A DNA stretch of 64,000 nt. It comes from Candidatus Nitrosopelagicus brevis (lineage in GTDB: Archaea > Thermoproteota > Nitrososphaeria > Nitrososphaerales > Nitrosopumilaceae). Positions 1 through 9,010 of this stretch are shown in pieces. A model generated the notes under the pieces. The model saw only the letters and a program-made list of their open reading frames with translations. It searched no databases and was not told the DNA's origin. The stretch lies in assembly GCF_000812185.1 (NCBI RefSeq), contig NZ_CP007026.1:557222-621221 (forward strand), read 5' to 3'. Position 1 is the first letter of the stretch. Every line of letters begins with the position of its first letter. The position numbers and the translations under genes were made by a program.

Positions 1-418
1 CTTTCAATTTTTCTTGTGTTGTATCATGTAGCTCGATTGTTATTATTGGATTAATTGTAAACTCTTCCTGCAATTCTTTTGCCAATTTGGCAATATCTTT
101 TGCAGCATAGATCTCTTTTGAATCCACTAAGAAAATTCTTTCACCTTTTTCATATTCATTACCCCCAAACTTCTTTTTAAGAGATTTTGTAATAGGAGGT
201 AAATCATTTCTTTCGATATTATTGTAATAGTATGTTATACCTTGTTTTGATTCATAGTCGTGTGGTGTTCCTGCTTTGTAAAGGAATACTCCAAAAAATA
301 TGGCATCTTCTTCTGGTTCTTTAGAACATTTGATGTCCCAATTGAGAACTTTATCCTCATCATGGTCTACTTTTTCCATTTCCTCTATTGTTAATTTCCA
401 ATAACGAAATTTTGCCAT
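1..418 (-). CDS. Hypothetical protein, C-terminus outside the window
   Basis: An open minus-strand frame runs from an ATG at 418 off the left edge. At least 139 residues are visible, beginning MAKFRYWKLTIEEMEK. The protein is soluble and charged, with no signal peptide or membrane segment. I do not recognise a family. An in-frame ATG at 439 is also possible, but a TATA-like box (440-446) would overlap it and lies about 25 nt before the ATG at 418, which favours a leaderless start there. It is transcribed in the same direction as, and downstream of, the winged-helix gene at 499-969, but it appears to have its own promoter. Confidence 0.7.
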   Translation of the reverse strand, partial: MAKFRYWKLTIEEMEKVDHDEDKVLNWDIKCSKEPEEDAIFFGVFLYKAGTPHDYESKQGITYYYNNIERNDLPPITKSLKKKFGGNEYEKGERIFLVDSKEIYAAKDIAKLAKELQEEFTINPIITIELHDTTQEKLK

Positions 419-439
419 ATGACTCGATATTTTTGCCAT

Positions 440-446
440 TATAAAA
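440..446 (-). promoter_or_regulatory. TATA-like box of the gene starting at 418
   Basis: On the minus strand the sequence reads TTTTATA. It is centred 25 nt upstream of the ATG at 418, the spacing expected for a leaderless archaeal transcript. This decides between the two in-frame ATGs. Confidence 0.5.
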
Positions 447-498
447 TCAATTCCATAGATCTTAGTTCATTTTTTAGAATTATGACTTGAAATTTTTG

Positions 499-969
499 TC
501 ATAAATTATATTTTACAAGATTATTCGTACTTAGTTTTCCATTCAAAATTTTAAATCCTATATCACTAGAAATTTTTGAACTTTTGTTCATTATCACTCT
601 CTCAATTATGTTATTTCTTTGCAAGTCCTTTAAACTGACAGAAATAGTTGAGGCCGATTTGTTTACTCTTTTTGAAATTTCATTTTGTGTAGAAATTGTA
701 TTATTGTTAAAATTTTTTATGAGAAGTTTGAAAATATCGTTATTTGTATTATTTCGTAATAATGTGATCATTTTTCTATCTTTTTTTGGAATATTTTTCA
801 GAAAATATTTTCCACGTTTTATGCCCTCTTTCTCAACTTCTCCACTTTCCATTAATTTTATTAAGTAATGTGAAATTACTCCATTACTTAGCCTCGTCTC
901 ACGTACAATTTCATTATATGATACTCCTGGCATTTTTTCAATTAAATCAATTACAATCTCTTTTCTCAT
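499..969 (-). CDS. Double winged-helix transcriptional regulator
   Basis: This 156-residue soluble protein has two consecutive helix-turn-helix-like segments. The first is about residues 1-60 (VSYNEIVRETRLSNGVISHY, followed by a wing with KRGKYFL). The second is about residues 68-140 (STQNEISKRVNKSASTISV, followed by a short wing). Tandem winged helices of this size are typical of archaeal MarR/ArsR-like regulators, and the ligand is unknown. It diverges from the exported gene at 1085, and the 115-nt gap between them contains a small inverted repeat (1017-1031), so control of the exported cluster or of itself is plausible but inferred. Confidence 0.75.
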   Translation of the reverse strand: MRKEIVIDLIEKMPGVSYNEIVRETRLSNGVISHYLIKLMESGEVEKEGIKRGKYFLKNIPKKDRKMITLLRNNTNNDIFKLLIKNFNNNTISTQNEISKRVNKSASTISVSLKDLQRNNIIERVIMNKSSKISSDIGFKILNGKLSTNNLVKYNL

Positions 970-1016
970 AACATGATTTTTTATTTTGTATTAATATTCG
1001 GCAATAGTTCATTTGA

Positions 1017-1031
1017 AAACTGTACTAGTTT
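1017..1031. promoter_or_regulatory. Small inverted repeat between divergent genes
   Basis: AAACT-gtact-AGTTT is a 5-bp inverted repeat just upstream of the TATA box of the gene at 1085. It could be an operator of the divergent winged-helix regulator. It is short enough to occur by chance. Confidence 0.25.
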
Positions 1032-1053
1032 GAATCCTAAATTTCCTATTGAG

Positions 1054-1060
1054 TATATAT
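1054..1060 (+). promoter_or_regulatory. TATA-like box of the exported protein at 1085
   Basis: TATATAT is centred about 28 nt before the ATG at 1085. This supports starting the gene there and not at the upstream in-frame TTG at 1049. Confidence 0.5.
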
Positions 1061-1084
1061 TCAAAAAATTTTAATTTTTTTCAT

Positions 1085-3244
1085 ATGAAATCTTTATTGA
1101 TAGTATTCACATTTTTGTTAGTTTTTACTGTTAGTCTTACTCCTGCAGCAATGAGTGCTCCAGATTACCCTCCAACCCCTTCAGACTCTGAAGATATTAA
1201 TCCTGGAAAAAACCCTGTAGATGAAATCAAAAAAGCTACAAAGGATTCTAGTTATTATGGAACTGCAAAAAATGAAAATGCACGAACTCCATATGATAAT
1301 TACAAAGGTGGATTCGACGGTGCTGCCGAAGCAGAATCAATCAAGATGTGGTTTTGCGGAAATAATCCTTTTGGTAATACCTCTCAAGGTGCAGGTGCAT
1401 ACAGCTATTTGTTTGATGGAAGAAATTCCTTCAACGCAACAGCACCTGGATTAATTGATCAAAATGAATTACGTCAATCTGTAATTCAAAAATGTATGAA
1501 AGCTGAAAAATACATTGACTGGCACACTACTGATACTGTTTACGTTGTTATTTATGCTCCTGGATTTAATGAGGATCCATTAAAGACAGATTATATTGGA
1601 AATAAACAGTACAATGAAATTTTCTGTACCTCTGATGCAAGTCCAACAGTTGGTATGTGGAGTAATGAAGGTGGAAGAGAAGGCGCTGCATGGGGTTATC
1701 AATCATGGATTGCAGATAACGGGGGTACAACTGAACATAAGAACCTCTATAGCAAAAACGTAGGCGGATTTACAAAAGAACATTGGGATAGTGCTTTTTA
1801 TCCGGGATACATGCAGTGGTGGTCAAATGGTGACAACGCTGGTCTTGCAGCTGTCAAAGGAATTAAAGAAATTGGTTCTGACACCGGTGTGTTTGCAGGC
1901 TCTGTAAGTCTATCCGGAATAAAACGTTTCATTGCTCTTCCTGACAAATATTCTTTTGGTGTAATTAATAGTGATTATAATAAACAATTTACATCTGGAA
2001 GCGACCGTTCAAGTACAACTTCAATAGGTAGTAAAATTTGTAGTATTCAAACTGATAGAACCGGTGCATTTACAATTGCATGGGAATATTCTGAAGACAA
2101 GTTTGTTAGCAAAACTGCATATTACACAATGAAAGAAGGTGAAGTAAAGTTCGGTGATGATATTGTTACTATGGATCAACAAGTCTCAGTCGTTTTATCT
2201 GATAGAGATGTATCAAGTCGTCCATGGGATTCAACTCCAATAGAAGTTCACGTTTGGTCTGATTCTGATAAAGGTGGAGTTCAATTAGAACTTAGACATG
2301 AACGTGACTGGTGGGTAATGCAGGCTGATGATCAAACTTTCTATGGCACTCTTTACTTGTCACCTGATGAGGAATCTTTAGATCAAGAAACTTCTGGAAA
2401 AGGCGGAATTCGTTGTTACAAAGGCGAATGTTATGAACGAGGTAGTGCACGACTTCACGCACAACCTGGTGACCATATCTATGTACACTACAAAGATTAC
2501 ACTTTACCAAAACCATACGGAATAGATGGCTGTACTATGACCTCTTCTGATTGGACTATTGATGATGAACCATTCAAATGTGATCATTTGGATATTTACA
2601 ATTTTGCAAAAGTAAATGAGGCTACTCCGTTATCTGAAGTTGCTTTAGCTAAAGTCAGTATACTTCCATATGCCAAACCTGACATTGATGAAGTAAATGA
2701 AATAAATTCTGATATTGCTACATATGAAAGACTTGTATTAACTGAAGAACAACGTATTGAAAAAATGGGATACGAAGTAACTAAAGAAAATATGAGTACA
2801 CATTCTTTCAAATATGATGGGTTGATAACAAAAATCTCTGAATTGAATACTGAAATCACTGAATTAAAAAAGAGACTTTCAGAACATGCCCAACCAAATA
2901 ATCCAAAAACATTTGTTGAAAATGAAGACGTGCATATTGAAGGGACTTTTGTCAGTACTAGTTATGCACCAAATCAATTTGTATTTGCTGCACAAGCTGA
3001 ACACGTAGAAACTGGTGAGGTAGACTATGTTGGAATGTCACACAAAACCAATATCACAAAGAAAAAGTCTGTCGAGCTTGAACTAAGTTGGACACCTCAA
3101 CAATCTGGTGAATATGTATTGAAATTGTATGTAATGGATGCAACTACAATGGGAGCAGTATTGAAAAATCCTATAGTGAATAATATCTACGTTGAACCTG
3201 CAAATACTAATCTTGCCTCTGGTCCAGAGTCTGCAAAAAATTAA
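1085..3244 (+). CDS. Large exported protein with coiled coil and C-terminal Ig-like domain
   Basis: This 719-residue protein begins with a clear signal peptide (MKSLLIVFTFLLVFTVSLTP, cleaved near AMSA). No membrane anchor follows. The mature part is rich in Trp, Tyr, Gly and Asp and has about nine cysteines (for example IRCYKGECYE), consistent with a disulfide-bonded extracellular fold. Around residues 530-600 there is a helical, heptad-like stretch (ISELNTEITELKKRLSE), followed by a beta-rich region at about 617-710 (WTPQQSGEYVLKLYV) resembling an Ig-like domain. I recognise no enzymatic family. It leads a run of exported proteins; the next gene starts 12 nt after its stop, suggesting co-transcription. 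Confidence 0.8.
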   Translation: MKSLLIVFTFLLVFTVSLTPAAMSAPDYPPTPSDSEDINPGKNPVDEIKKATKDSSYYGTAKNENARTPYDNYKGGFDGAAEAESIKMWFCGNNPFGNTSQGAGAYSYLFDGRNSFNATAPGLIDQNELRQSVIQKCMKAEKYIDWHTTDTVYVVIYAPGFNEDPLKTDYIGNKQYNEIFCTSDASPTVGMWSNEGGREGAAWGYQSWIADNGGTTEHKNLYSKNVGGFTKEHWDSAFYPGYMQWWSNGDNAGLAAVKGIKEIGSDTGVFAGSVSLSGIKRFIALPDKYSFGVINSDYNKQFTSGSDRSSTTSIGSKICSIQTDRTGAFTIAWEYSEDKFVSKTAYYTMKEGEVKFGDDIVTMDQQVSVVLSDRDVSSRPWDSTPIEVHVWSDSDKGGVQLELRHERDWWVMQADDQTFYGTLYLSPDEESLDQETSGKGGIRCYKGECYERGSARLHAQPGDHIYVHYKDYTLPKPYGIDGCTMTSSDWTIDDEPFKCDHLDIYNFAKVNEATPLSEVALAKVSILPYAKPDIDEVNEINSDIATYERLVLTEEQRIEKMGYEVTKENMSTHSFKYDGLITKISELNTEITELKKRLSEHAQPNNPKTFVENEDVHIEGTFVSTSYAPNQFVFAAQAEHVETGEVDYVGMSHKTNITKKKSVELELSWTPQQSGEYVLKLYVMDATTMGAVLKNPIVNNIYVEPANTNLASGPESAKN

Positions 3245-3256
3245 AGATGAGTTAAT

Positions 3257-4690
3257 TTGGAAATCTTAAAGTTGATGTTAAAACTATCTTTCATACCTCT
3301 TGCAATGATTTTATTATTGGGATTTGCTCCTGAATCATTTTCTGAAACAGAACTAAAAACTGTTGAAATTTTTGTTCAACCACCTACAGGCTTAACTATG
3401 GAAAATGACATAAAAGATGACGAACAAAAGCCACCTCCTCAAAACTCTCCAAATTCTCCAAGTGAATCACCTACTGCATTTATCACCGGAAATGATTATG
3501 CGTTAAACAGTAATGCAATATACATTAACACTGATGAAGGTCTATCTCTGAATAATCTCTTAATTGAACAGATTGAAACTGAGAGAAAAAATGTTGAGCA
3601 TACTGATAGTTTTTGGTCAAGAGCTGATCAATTAATCATGGGAAATTTTGGTGTAATCAATGCATTACAAAATCCTTTCACTGAAAACAATTATCACATT
3701 GAAGGCGAAAAATATTCTGAAAATACAAACTCAAATCTTGAATATTTTGTTCAAGAACGAGGATATGATCTTGATAATTTACAAGATATACCTAATCATA
3801 TGGTAACACCAAAAAAATATGATCTATCTAGAGCTGTAAGTAAGGAAATTAGTAACCCCCTCTCATCTAATTTGGATGTGCAACATGTGCGTGATCTTAG
3901 AGATGTATCTCCAAATGCATTTGATTTTACCCCACAACAAGAAATGCAAATGTTTAGAGAATCTGTAAAGAACACATCATTTGATGTTGTTGGAGCATTA
4001 ATGCCTCGATTAATGGTTGATGAATCTTGGTTTGAACCTGAATCTACCGCTCAAACAAACTCCAATATGAAAAATATTGAAAAACAAAATATTTCTCAGA
4101 GTATGGTCGAGTCTCAAAAACAAGAAGAACAGAAAAAACAAGTTGAAGAAGAAAAACTCTTTCAAGAAACTTCTCACATAAAAGATCTAATAGCTAATTC
4201 CGGGTATGAACCAAATTATGATCTTCAAGAAAACTCTCAATTCCCAATATTTGAAATCATTACATCATTTGGTATGTTTGTAAGCTCTTTCATTACATGT
4301 CAAGTGATAATTCGTCATTATAGAAACTCTCAAAAAACTCATCTACCTTCAATTACAATTGAATCTAAAAATAATTATTTGACAGAGGTTGAATCTTTAC
4401 TAACCCATGCAACATCTTTGTATCGTCAAAATAACATAAAAGATGCATATGAAAAACTCAGTCAGTCAATAAGATTATTTTATTCTAACAGGCTTGAATT
4501 AGAAAAAGAAATCATAACTTCGGATCTTTTGCCTTTAATGAAACGTTTTGACAGTCATGAAAAGTCTCTTGTTGAAGAAAGTCTTCGTTTATCTGATATG
4601 ATTGAATTTGCAAAACATATTGAAAAAGACAATAAATTTGAACAAATTATCACTGAATTTTCAAAAATTGTAAGAAAAGAAAAAATCTAG
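3257..4690 (+). CDS. Exported, C-terminally membrane-anchored protein of unknown function
   Basis: The 477-residue protein has an N-terminal signal peptide (LKLSFIPLAMILLLGFAPES), a long low-complexity region rich in Asn, Gln, Pro and Glu, and one membrane segment at about residues 332-352 (FEIITSFGMFVSSFITCQVI). The remaining roughly 120 residues are helical, with pairs of charged residues (KDAYEKLSQSIRLFYSNRLE), and probably lie in the cytoplasm. This layout resembles extracytoplasmic proteins with a cytosolic helical tail, but no family is recognised. The TTG start at 3257 is 12 nt after the previous stop; an ATG at 3275 still keeps the signal peptide and is an alternative. Confidence 0.75.
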   Translation: MEILKLMLKLSFIPLAMILLLGFAPESFSETELKTVEIFVQPPTGLTMENDIKDDEQKPPPQNSPNSPSESPTAFITGNDYALNSNAIYINTDEGLSLNNLLIEQIETERKNVEHTDSFWSRADQLIMGNFGVINALQNPFTENNYHIEGEKYSENTNSNLEYFVQERGYDLDNLQDIPNHMVTPKKYDLSRAVSKEISNPLSSNLDVQHVRDLRDVSPNAFDFTPQQEMQMFRESVKNTSFDVVGALMPRLMVDESWFEPESTAQTNSNMKNIEKQNISQSMVESQKQEEQKKQVEEEKLFQETSHIKDLIANSGYEPNYDLQENSQFPIFEIITSFGMFVSSFITCQVIIRHYRNSQKTHLPSITIESKNNYLTEVESLLTHATSLYRQNNIKDAYEKLSQSIRLFYSNRLELEKEIITSDLLPLMKRFDSHEKSLVEESLRLSDMIEFAKHIEKDNKFEQIITEFSKIVRKEKI

Positions 4691-4708
4691 ATATTTTTGA
4701 TATAATTT

Positions 4709-7168
4709 ATGAATAAATTACTAATATCTTCTGTTTGTATTCTGCTATTTTCAATATTATTTGTTAATTTTGGATATGCTGATGAAACATCATCTGAACC
4801 CGAAATTGCAATTCCTGATTTAGTAATTGATTTCAATAATGACAAAAATTGGCATGGTCTAAAATCTGGTGAAACGCCATATTGGAAAATAGAAGATGGT
4901 GTTGGAAAATTTAACATTCAACCAGGAACACTGGAACCTGGAAAGAGACAATTGGAGTCTGCATCAATTGATCTTGAAAATCTTTTAGGTGAACGAATTG
5001 GAGAAGATTGGGTTTTGAGGTATAAACTAACTATTGATGAATTTAAAATGGGTAGTGATTCTTCATGGTCTCAATTATTAATTGGATTATTTTCAAAACC
5101 TACCTCTGGAACTGCATCTGACATTACGCATGGTGATGCAAAACAATGGGGACTAGGTACTGCATTCATGACAGGCGTAGATATGAAACGTACAATGCTC
5201 ATGTATGACTTAGGATTTTACTTAGAATGGCATTCACAACCTGAAAAAGGTTCATTTGAAAATGAAAAATCACTTCCTGGCGAGAACAAAACATACTGGG
5301 TTGAATATAGGAAAATGAAAAATTTTCTTACAGTAAGTATTTTCGATGATAGTTCATTTGAAAGAGAAACCTTAGTTGAAAAACAACATACTGAAGGATG
5401 GGCTAATGTTGATGATCTGAAATATTTTAGATTATTCCCATTAATTGAAACAAATACTTCTGATGGAGTAATTACAGGAACTATTGATGATATTGAGTTT
5501 TATAATAACAAACGATATGTAACAAAAAACTTTGACGAAAAAGAACTTGAAGAAATAAAATCATTTGAAGAGAGACTAAATGAATTATTTGACAAACAAA
5601 ATCAATCAAATATTGATAAAGAAAATAAAAGACTTGAAAAATTAAAAAGAGAATCTATTCCTGAATGGTTAAAATTCCCTGCAGGTTTATGGTCTGATTC
5701 TAAATTGTCCAATAAACAATTCTTTCAGATAGTTGAATATTTGATAAAGCAAGATATTCTTGCAATCCCTCTCTCAAATTATGAATTATTTGATGATACT
5801 TACAAACCTCAGACAATAACACTTCCTTCTGAACCTGAATGTACTAATTGTGTAGAAACCAAATTGATAAATCTCCGATGGGTTTTGCCTGAAGAACTTG
5901 CAAAAAAGGGCTCAAATCCTCAAATATTAATTAAAAATCCTTCTAATGAAGTCACTAGTCTTAGTGCAACTAGTGATGATTCAATATCATACGAGATAAC
6001 AAATGAATTTGTTCCTGGAATTTATGATGTAGATATAATTTTTGCAAATGAAAAATTTTCTGCACCATCATTTTTGTTGTTAGAAACTGAAATTCCAAAA
6101 TTACCCTTTTGGATAAAGGATGATGCAAAAAAATGGTCACTTGATAAAAAACCAATTCAAAAATTTAAGGATATTTTAGATTTTTTAATTAAAGAAAAAT
6201 TCATTGATATTGAACCATCTGAATTCATAGTCCCAGAATCTATTCCGCCATTAACTCAAAAACAAATACTTCTAACCTATTTCCCTACAGATGATGAAAA
6301 AAATGCATTCGAACCATTCACTTGGAAATATTTTGAAGATTATTCACGAGGTATTTTTCAGTATAGAGCTCAAGAATCTATGTCCATACAAACTTCTGTA
6401 GGAAAAATATTGTATGATATTTCTAGACCATATGATCCAATCTACAACAAGAATCAAGTTCCGTACATTCTGATGGAATTATATCAGTATGAATCAAATG
6501 AAAATGCAAAATCATTTGTTGATAAATATCCTCGTGTTTACAATGCATTCTTTGATCAATCTGATATGAGTGGAACATCAGATTCTACAGGAGATTGTAT
6601 GTACAACAACCAAAAAAACTTTGTTGAATCTAGTATGGATGAAATACACATGGTGATTTGTATCTATGAAGACCTTGCATTATTAATTACGGTTTATGAA
6701 GATTATCCAAATGTTAATTCCTCATTAGTGTTTAACATAGCAGATATTATGTTTGAAAAAATTCATAATGGAAATGAATCTCCAAAATTACATAAAATAC
6801 TGAAACAAAATAGTTTTGAAGTTCAACCTGAATCAAAAACTGAATCTTCTCAAGAGCAAAATAATCCTCCCTCTCAAAATGATTCTGAATTATCTGGTAC
6901 AAAATTAGGAATTCAAAATTTCACTTGTATAAAAGATGATTTTGGAATGATTGAGATTAATGGTGAGTTTACAAATTCTGAAAAGTTTTTTGAAAAAATA
7001 GTTTTCAGTATTATTCTCAAGTCATATGATGGAACAAAATTGGCCCAAGGCGATTCTGAAATTTTAGATATTGAACCATTTGAAATACGAAAATTTGATG
7101 GATATGTAGAATTGAATGAGCCATTCTACGAATGTAGTGCGGTCATAAATTGGGACAAATCTAAGTAG
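4709..7168 (+). CDS. Exported multidomain protein: lectin-like domain, two degenerate W-rich repeats, FxLYD-like end
   Basis: The 819-residue protein has a signal peptide (ISSVCILLFSILFVNFGYA). Residues about 30-270 look like a concanavalin/laminin-G-like beta sandwich (NDKNWHGLKSGETPYWKIED through GVITGTIDDIEFYNN). A charged helix follows, then two divergent copies of the thaumarchaeal W-rich repeat, near 316 (IPEWLKFPAGLWSDSKL) and 464 (LPFWIKDDAKKWSLDKK). The last 90 residues (GTKLGIQNFTC to AVINWDKSK) fit an FxLYD-like beta domain. It shares its repeat with the next gene, so surface adhesion or complex assembly is a plausible role, but this is inference. It is third in the exported-protein run, 18 nt after the previous stop. 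Confidence 0.78.
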   Translation: MNKLLISSVCILLFSILFVNFGYADETSSEPEIAIPDLVIDFNNDKNWHGLKSGETPYWKIEDGVGKFNIQPGTLEPGKRQLESASIDLENLLGERIGEDWVLRYKLTIDEFKMGSDSSWSQLLIGLFSKPTSGTASDITHGDAKQWGLGTAFMTGVDMKRTMLMYDLGFYLEWHSQPEKGSFENEKSLPGENKTYWVEYRKMKNFLTVSIFDDSSFERETLVEKQHTEGWANVDDLKYFRLFPLIETNTSDGVITGTIDDIEFYNNKRYVTKNFDEKELEEIKSFEERLNELFDKQNQSNIDKENKRLEKLKRESIPEWLKFPAGLWSDSKLSNKQFFQIVEYLIKQDILAIPLSNYELFDDTYKPQTITLPSEPECTNCVETKLINLRWVLPEELAKKGSNPQILIKNPSNEVTSLSATSDDSISYEITNEFVPGIYDVDIIFANEKFSAPSFLLLETEIPKLPFWIKDDAKKWSLDKKPIQKFKDILDFLIKEKFIDIEPSEFIVPESIPPLTQKQILLTYFPTDDEKNAFEPFTWKYFEDYSRGIFQYRAQESMSIQTSVGKILYDISRPYDPIYNKNQVPYILMELYQYESNENAKSFVDKYPRVYNAFFDQSDMSGTSDSTGDCMYNNQKNFVESSMDEIHMVICIYEDLALLITVYEDYPNVNSSLVFNIADIMFEKIHNGNESPKLHKILKQNSFEVQPESKTESSQEQNNPPSQNDSELSGTKLGIQNFTCIKDDFGMIEINGEFTNSEKFFEKIVFSIILKSYDGTKLAQGDSEILDIEPFEIRKFDGYVELNEPFYECSAVINWDKSK

Positions 7169-7243
7169 TTTGTTCTAACTTTGTACTAATTCGAAAACCA
7201 AAACATATGCCTCTTTTTAATAACTGATTTTTTGACAAATTTC

Positions 7244-9010
7244 ATGCAAATACGAAAGTATGTAATACTAGGTTTATTCGCAGCAATACTCCTATACGTT
7301 CCAAGTTCAGGTTATGCAAACGCAGAATCTGTTCCAAACTGGGTTAAGACTAACGCAGGTTGGTGGGCAAGTGGAGATATTGATCAACAATCGTTTATTC
7401 AAGGAATTGAATATCTGGTGAACCAAGGAATAATCTCGGTCCCTGTCCAAAAAGTTTCTGGTGAAAAATCTGAAACTGTACCTGACTGGATTAAAAATAC
7501 CGCAGGATGGTGGGCAGAAGATGCAATCTCTGATGCTGAATTTGTTAGAGCAGTAGAGTTTCTAGTTGCTGAGAATATTATTTCTGTACAAGTTGATGCA
7601 TTAAATGAAATTAAGATGCCAACCTCCATCGGAAAAACAATAACTCTTGCAAAGTCTCCTGAAGGAACAAACTTTGAAGAAAGAGAAATGGACTATTACG
7701 ATGAAGACAAGTACAAGTTTGCAAAAAAACATGGTGATGGAATGGCATATCCTGGTGTAGTTATTGATGGTGACAGAAGTGCAGTACATGTTACTTATGC
7801 TGATACCGTTAATGGAGAGACCAATATTTTATTTACATCAACATATGATGGCGGAAACACTTGGACCGACCCAACAATTGTTAATGAACCTGGTAAAGCA
7901 AGCCGACCTCACATGGCCGGTGGTGCAATGTTGCAAGTAGGACCAGATGGTGAAATTTATGCACTGTATGGTCACTCTATCAAAAACCAAAAAGTCATGG
8001 ATGAAGGATTTGGACACGGTTATACCTACACAATCCTTGCACGTTCTGATGACGGTGGAAAAACATGGCCAATGCACACATTGATTGGTGATCCTAATAC
8101 TCACTATCATGATGCTGCAAATGGAATGATGCATTCAAAAACATTTGAAAGCTTTTCTATTCGTGATGATGGACGTGTTTACGTTGCATGGCTAGACTCT
8201 AGAGGTCAACAAAATGGTGGGTATACAACCGGACAAGTACGTATGCAATATTCTGACACTAATGGAGAATCATTTTCAAAATCTGTTATAGTCAAAAACA
8301 AAGTTTGTCCATGTTGTGCAACTGATATTTGTTCAAAAACTACAGGTGAAACATTTGTTCAATATAGAAATATAGTTGGAAATTACGGTGAGCCAAATTA
8401 TCGTGATATTGTTGTCTCAAAATCTGATGACCACGGCGCAGTTTGGAATCCACCAGAACTTGTAGGTGATGACGGATATGAGACCAATGGATGTGCTCAT
8501 ACAGTTTCCTCAATGGCTCTTGATAGCAATGGCTACTTGCATGCCGCATGGTATACAGGCGGTCGTTCTAATGCAGAAGGACCTGGTCTTTATTATGCAG
8601 TAAGCAAAGATGATGCTGAAACATGGTCTTATCCACTAAAAGTCTGGGGTGAAACATTCTTCCCTCCTGCACATATCAAAATTACTGTAGGCACAGATGA
8701 TGTACCAAGAATGGCATGGTCTGATAGAACAGTTGATGGTGGTGCAGTCTACACCGCAGCAGTTAATCCAAATAATGGAAAACTCACTGAAGCACAAAAA
8801 GTTGGTGTTGGTGACAATGCTTGGATAAGTTCTGTAGGGGGTGTTACCGCAATGACTTGGAATAGTTCAAGCGTTTGGGTAGATGAAGACAAACTCGACG
8901 AAGATGGTGTTTTCGAAGACTGGAAGGATGGTCAATATTCTGGTGGAAACGTCAAGGATAAACAGACTAAAGGTGAAATCTTTGTTAAAATCTGGGATGA
9001 CCGATTATAG
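7244..9010 (+). CDS. Exported sialidase-like (Asp-box) beta-propeller with two W-rich repeats and a CPCC motif
   Basis: The 588-residue protein has a signal peptide (YVILGLFAAILLYVPSSGYA). Two near-identical W-rich repeats follow at residues ~30-65 and ~79-115 (VPNWVKTNAGWWASGDI; VPDWIKNTAGWWAEDAI). The rest is a BNR/Asp-box propeller with blades marked YDGGNTW (~200), SDDGGKTW (~267), SDTNGESF (~337), SDDHGAVW (~393) and KDDAETW (~455). KVCPCCATDIC near residue 356 is a cysteine cluster also seen in bacterial sialidase-like exported proteins. Classical sialidase arginine-triad residues were not identified, so enzymatic activity is uncertain. The start at ATG 7244 is preferred over TTG 7232. 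The 3' end overlaps the TlpA-CcdA gene by 14 nt. Confidence 0.85.
   Translation: MQIRKYVILGLFAAILLYVPSSGYANAESVPNWVKTNAGWWASGDIDQQSFIQGIEYLVNQGIISVPVQKVSGEKSETVPDWIKNTAGWWAEDAISDAEFVRAVEFLVAENIISVQVDALNEIKMPTSIGKTITLAKSPEGTNFEEREMDYYDEDKYKFAKKHGDGMAYPGVVIDGDRSAVHVTYADTVNGETNILFTSTYDGGNTWTDPTIVNEPGKASRPHMAGGAMLQVGPDGEIYALYGHSIKNQKVMDEGFGHGYTYTILARSDDGGKTWPMHTLIGDPNTHYHDAANGMMHSKTFESFSIRDDGRVYVAWLDSRGQQNGGYTTGQVRMQYSDTNGESFSKSVIVKNKVCPCCATDICSKTTGETFVQYRNIVGNYGEPNYRDIVVSKSDDHGAVWNPPELVGDDGYETNGCAHTVSSMALDSNGYLHAAWYTGGRSNAEGPGLYYAVSKDDAETWSYPLKVWGETFFPPAHIKITVGTDDVPRMAWSDRTVDGGAVYTAAVNPNNGKLTEAQKVGVGDNAWISSVGGVTAMTWNSSSVWVDEDKLDEDGVFEDWKDGQYSGGNVKDKQTKGEIFVKIWDDRL

Noticed and set aside
7399-8549. 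Minus-strand frames inside the propeller gene
   Set aside because: They lie opposite a clear signal-peptide and Asp-box coding sequence and give Cys/His-rich meaningless translations.
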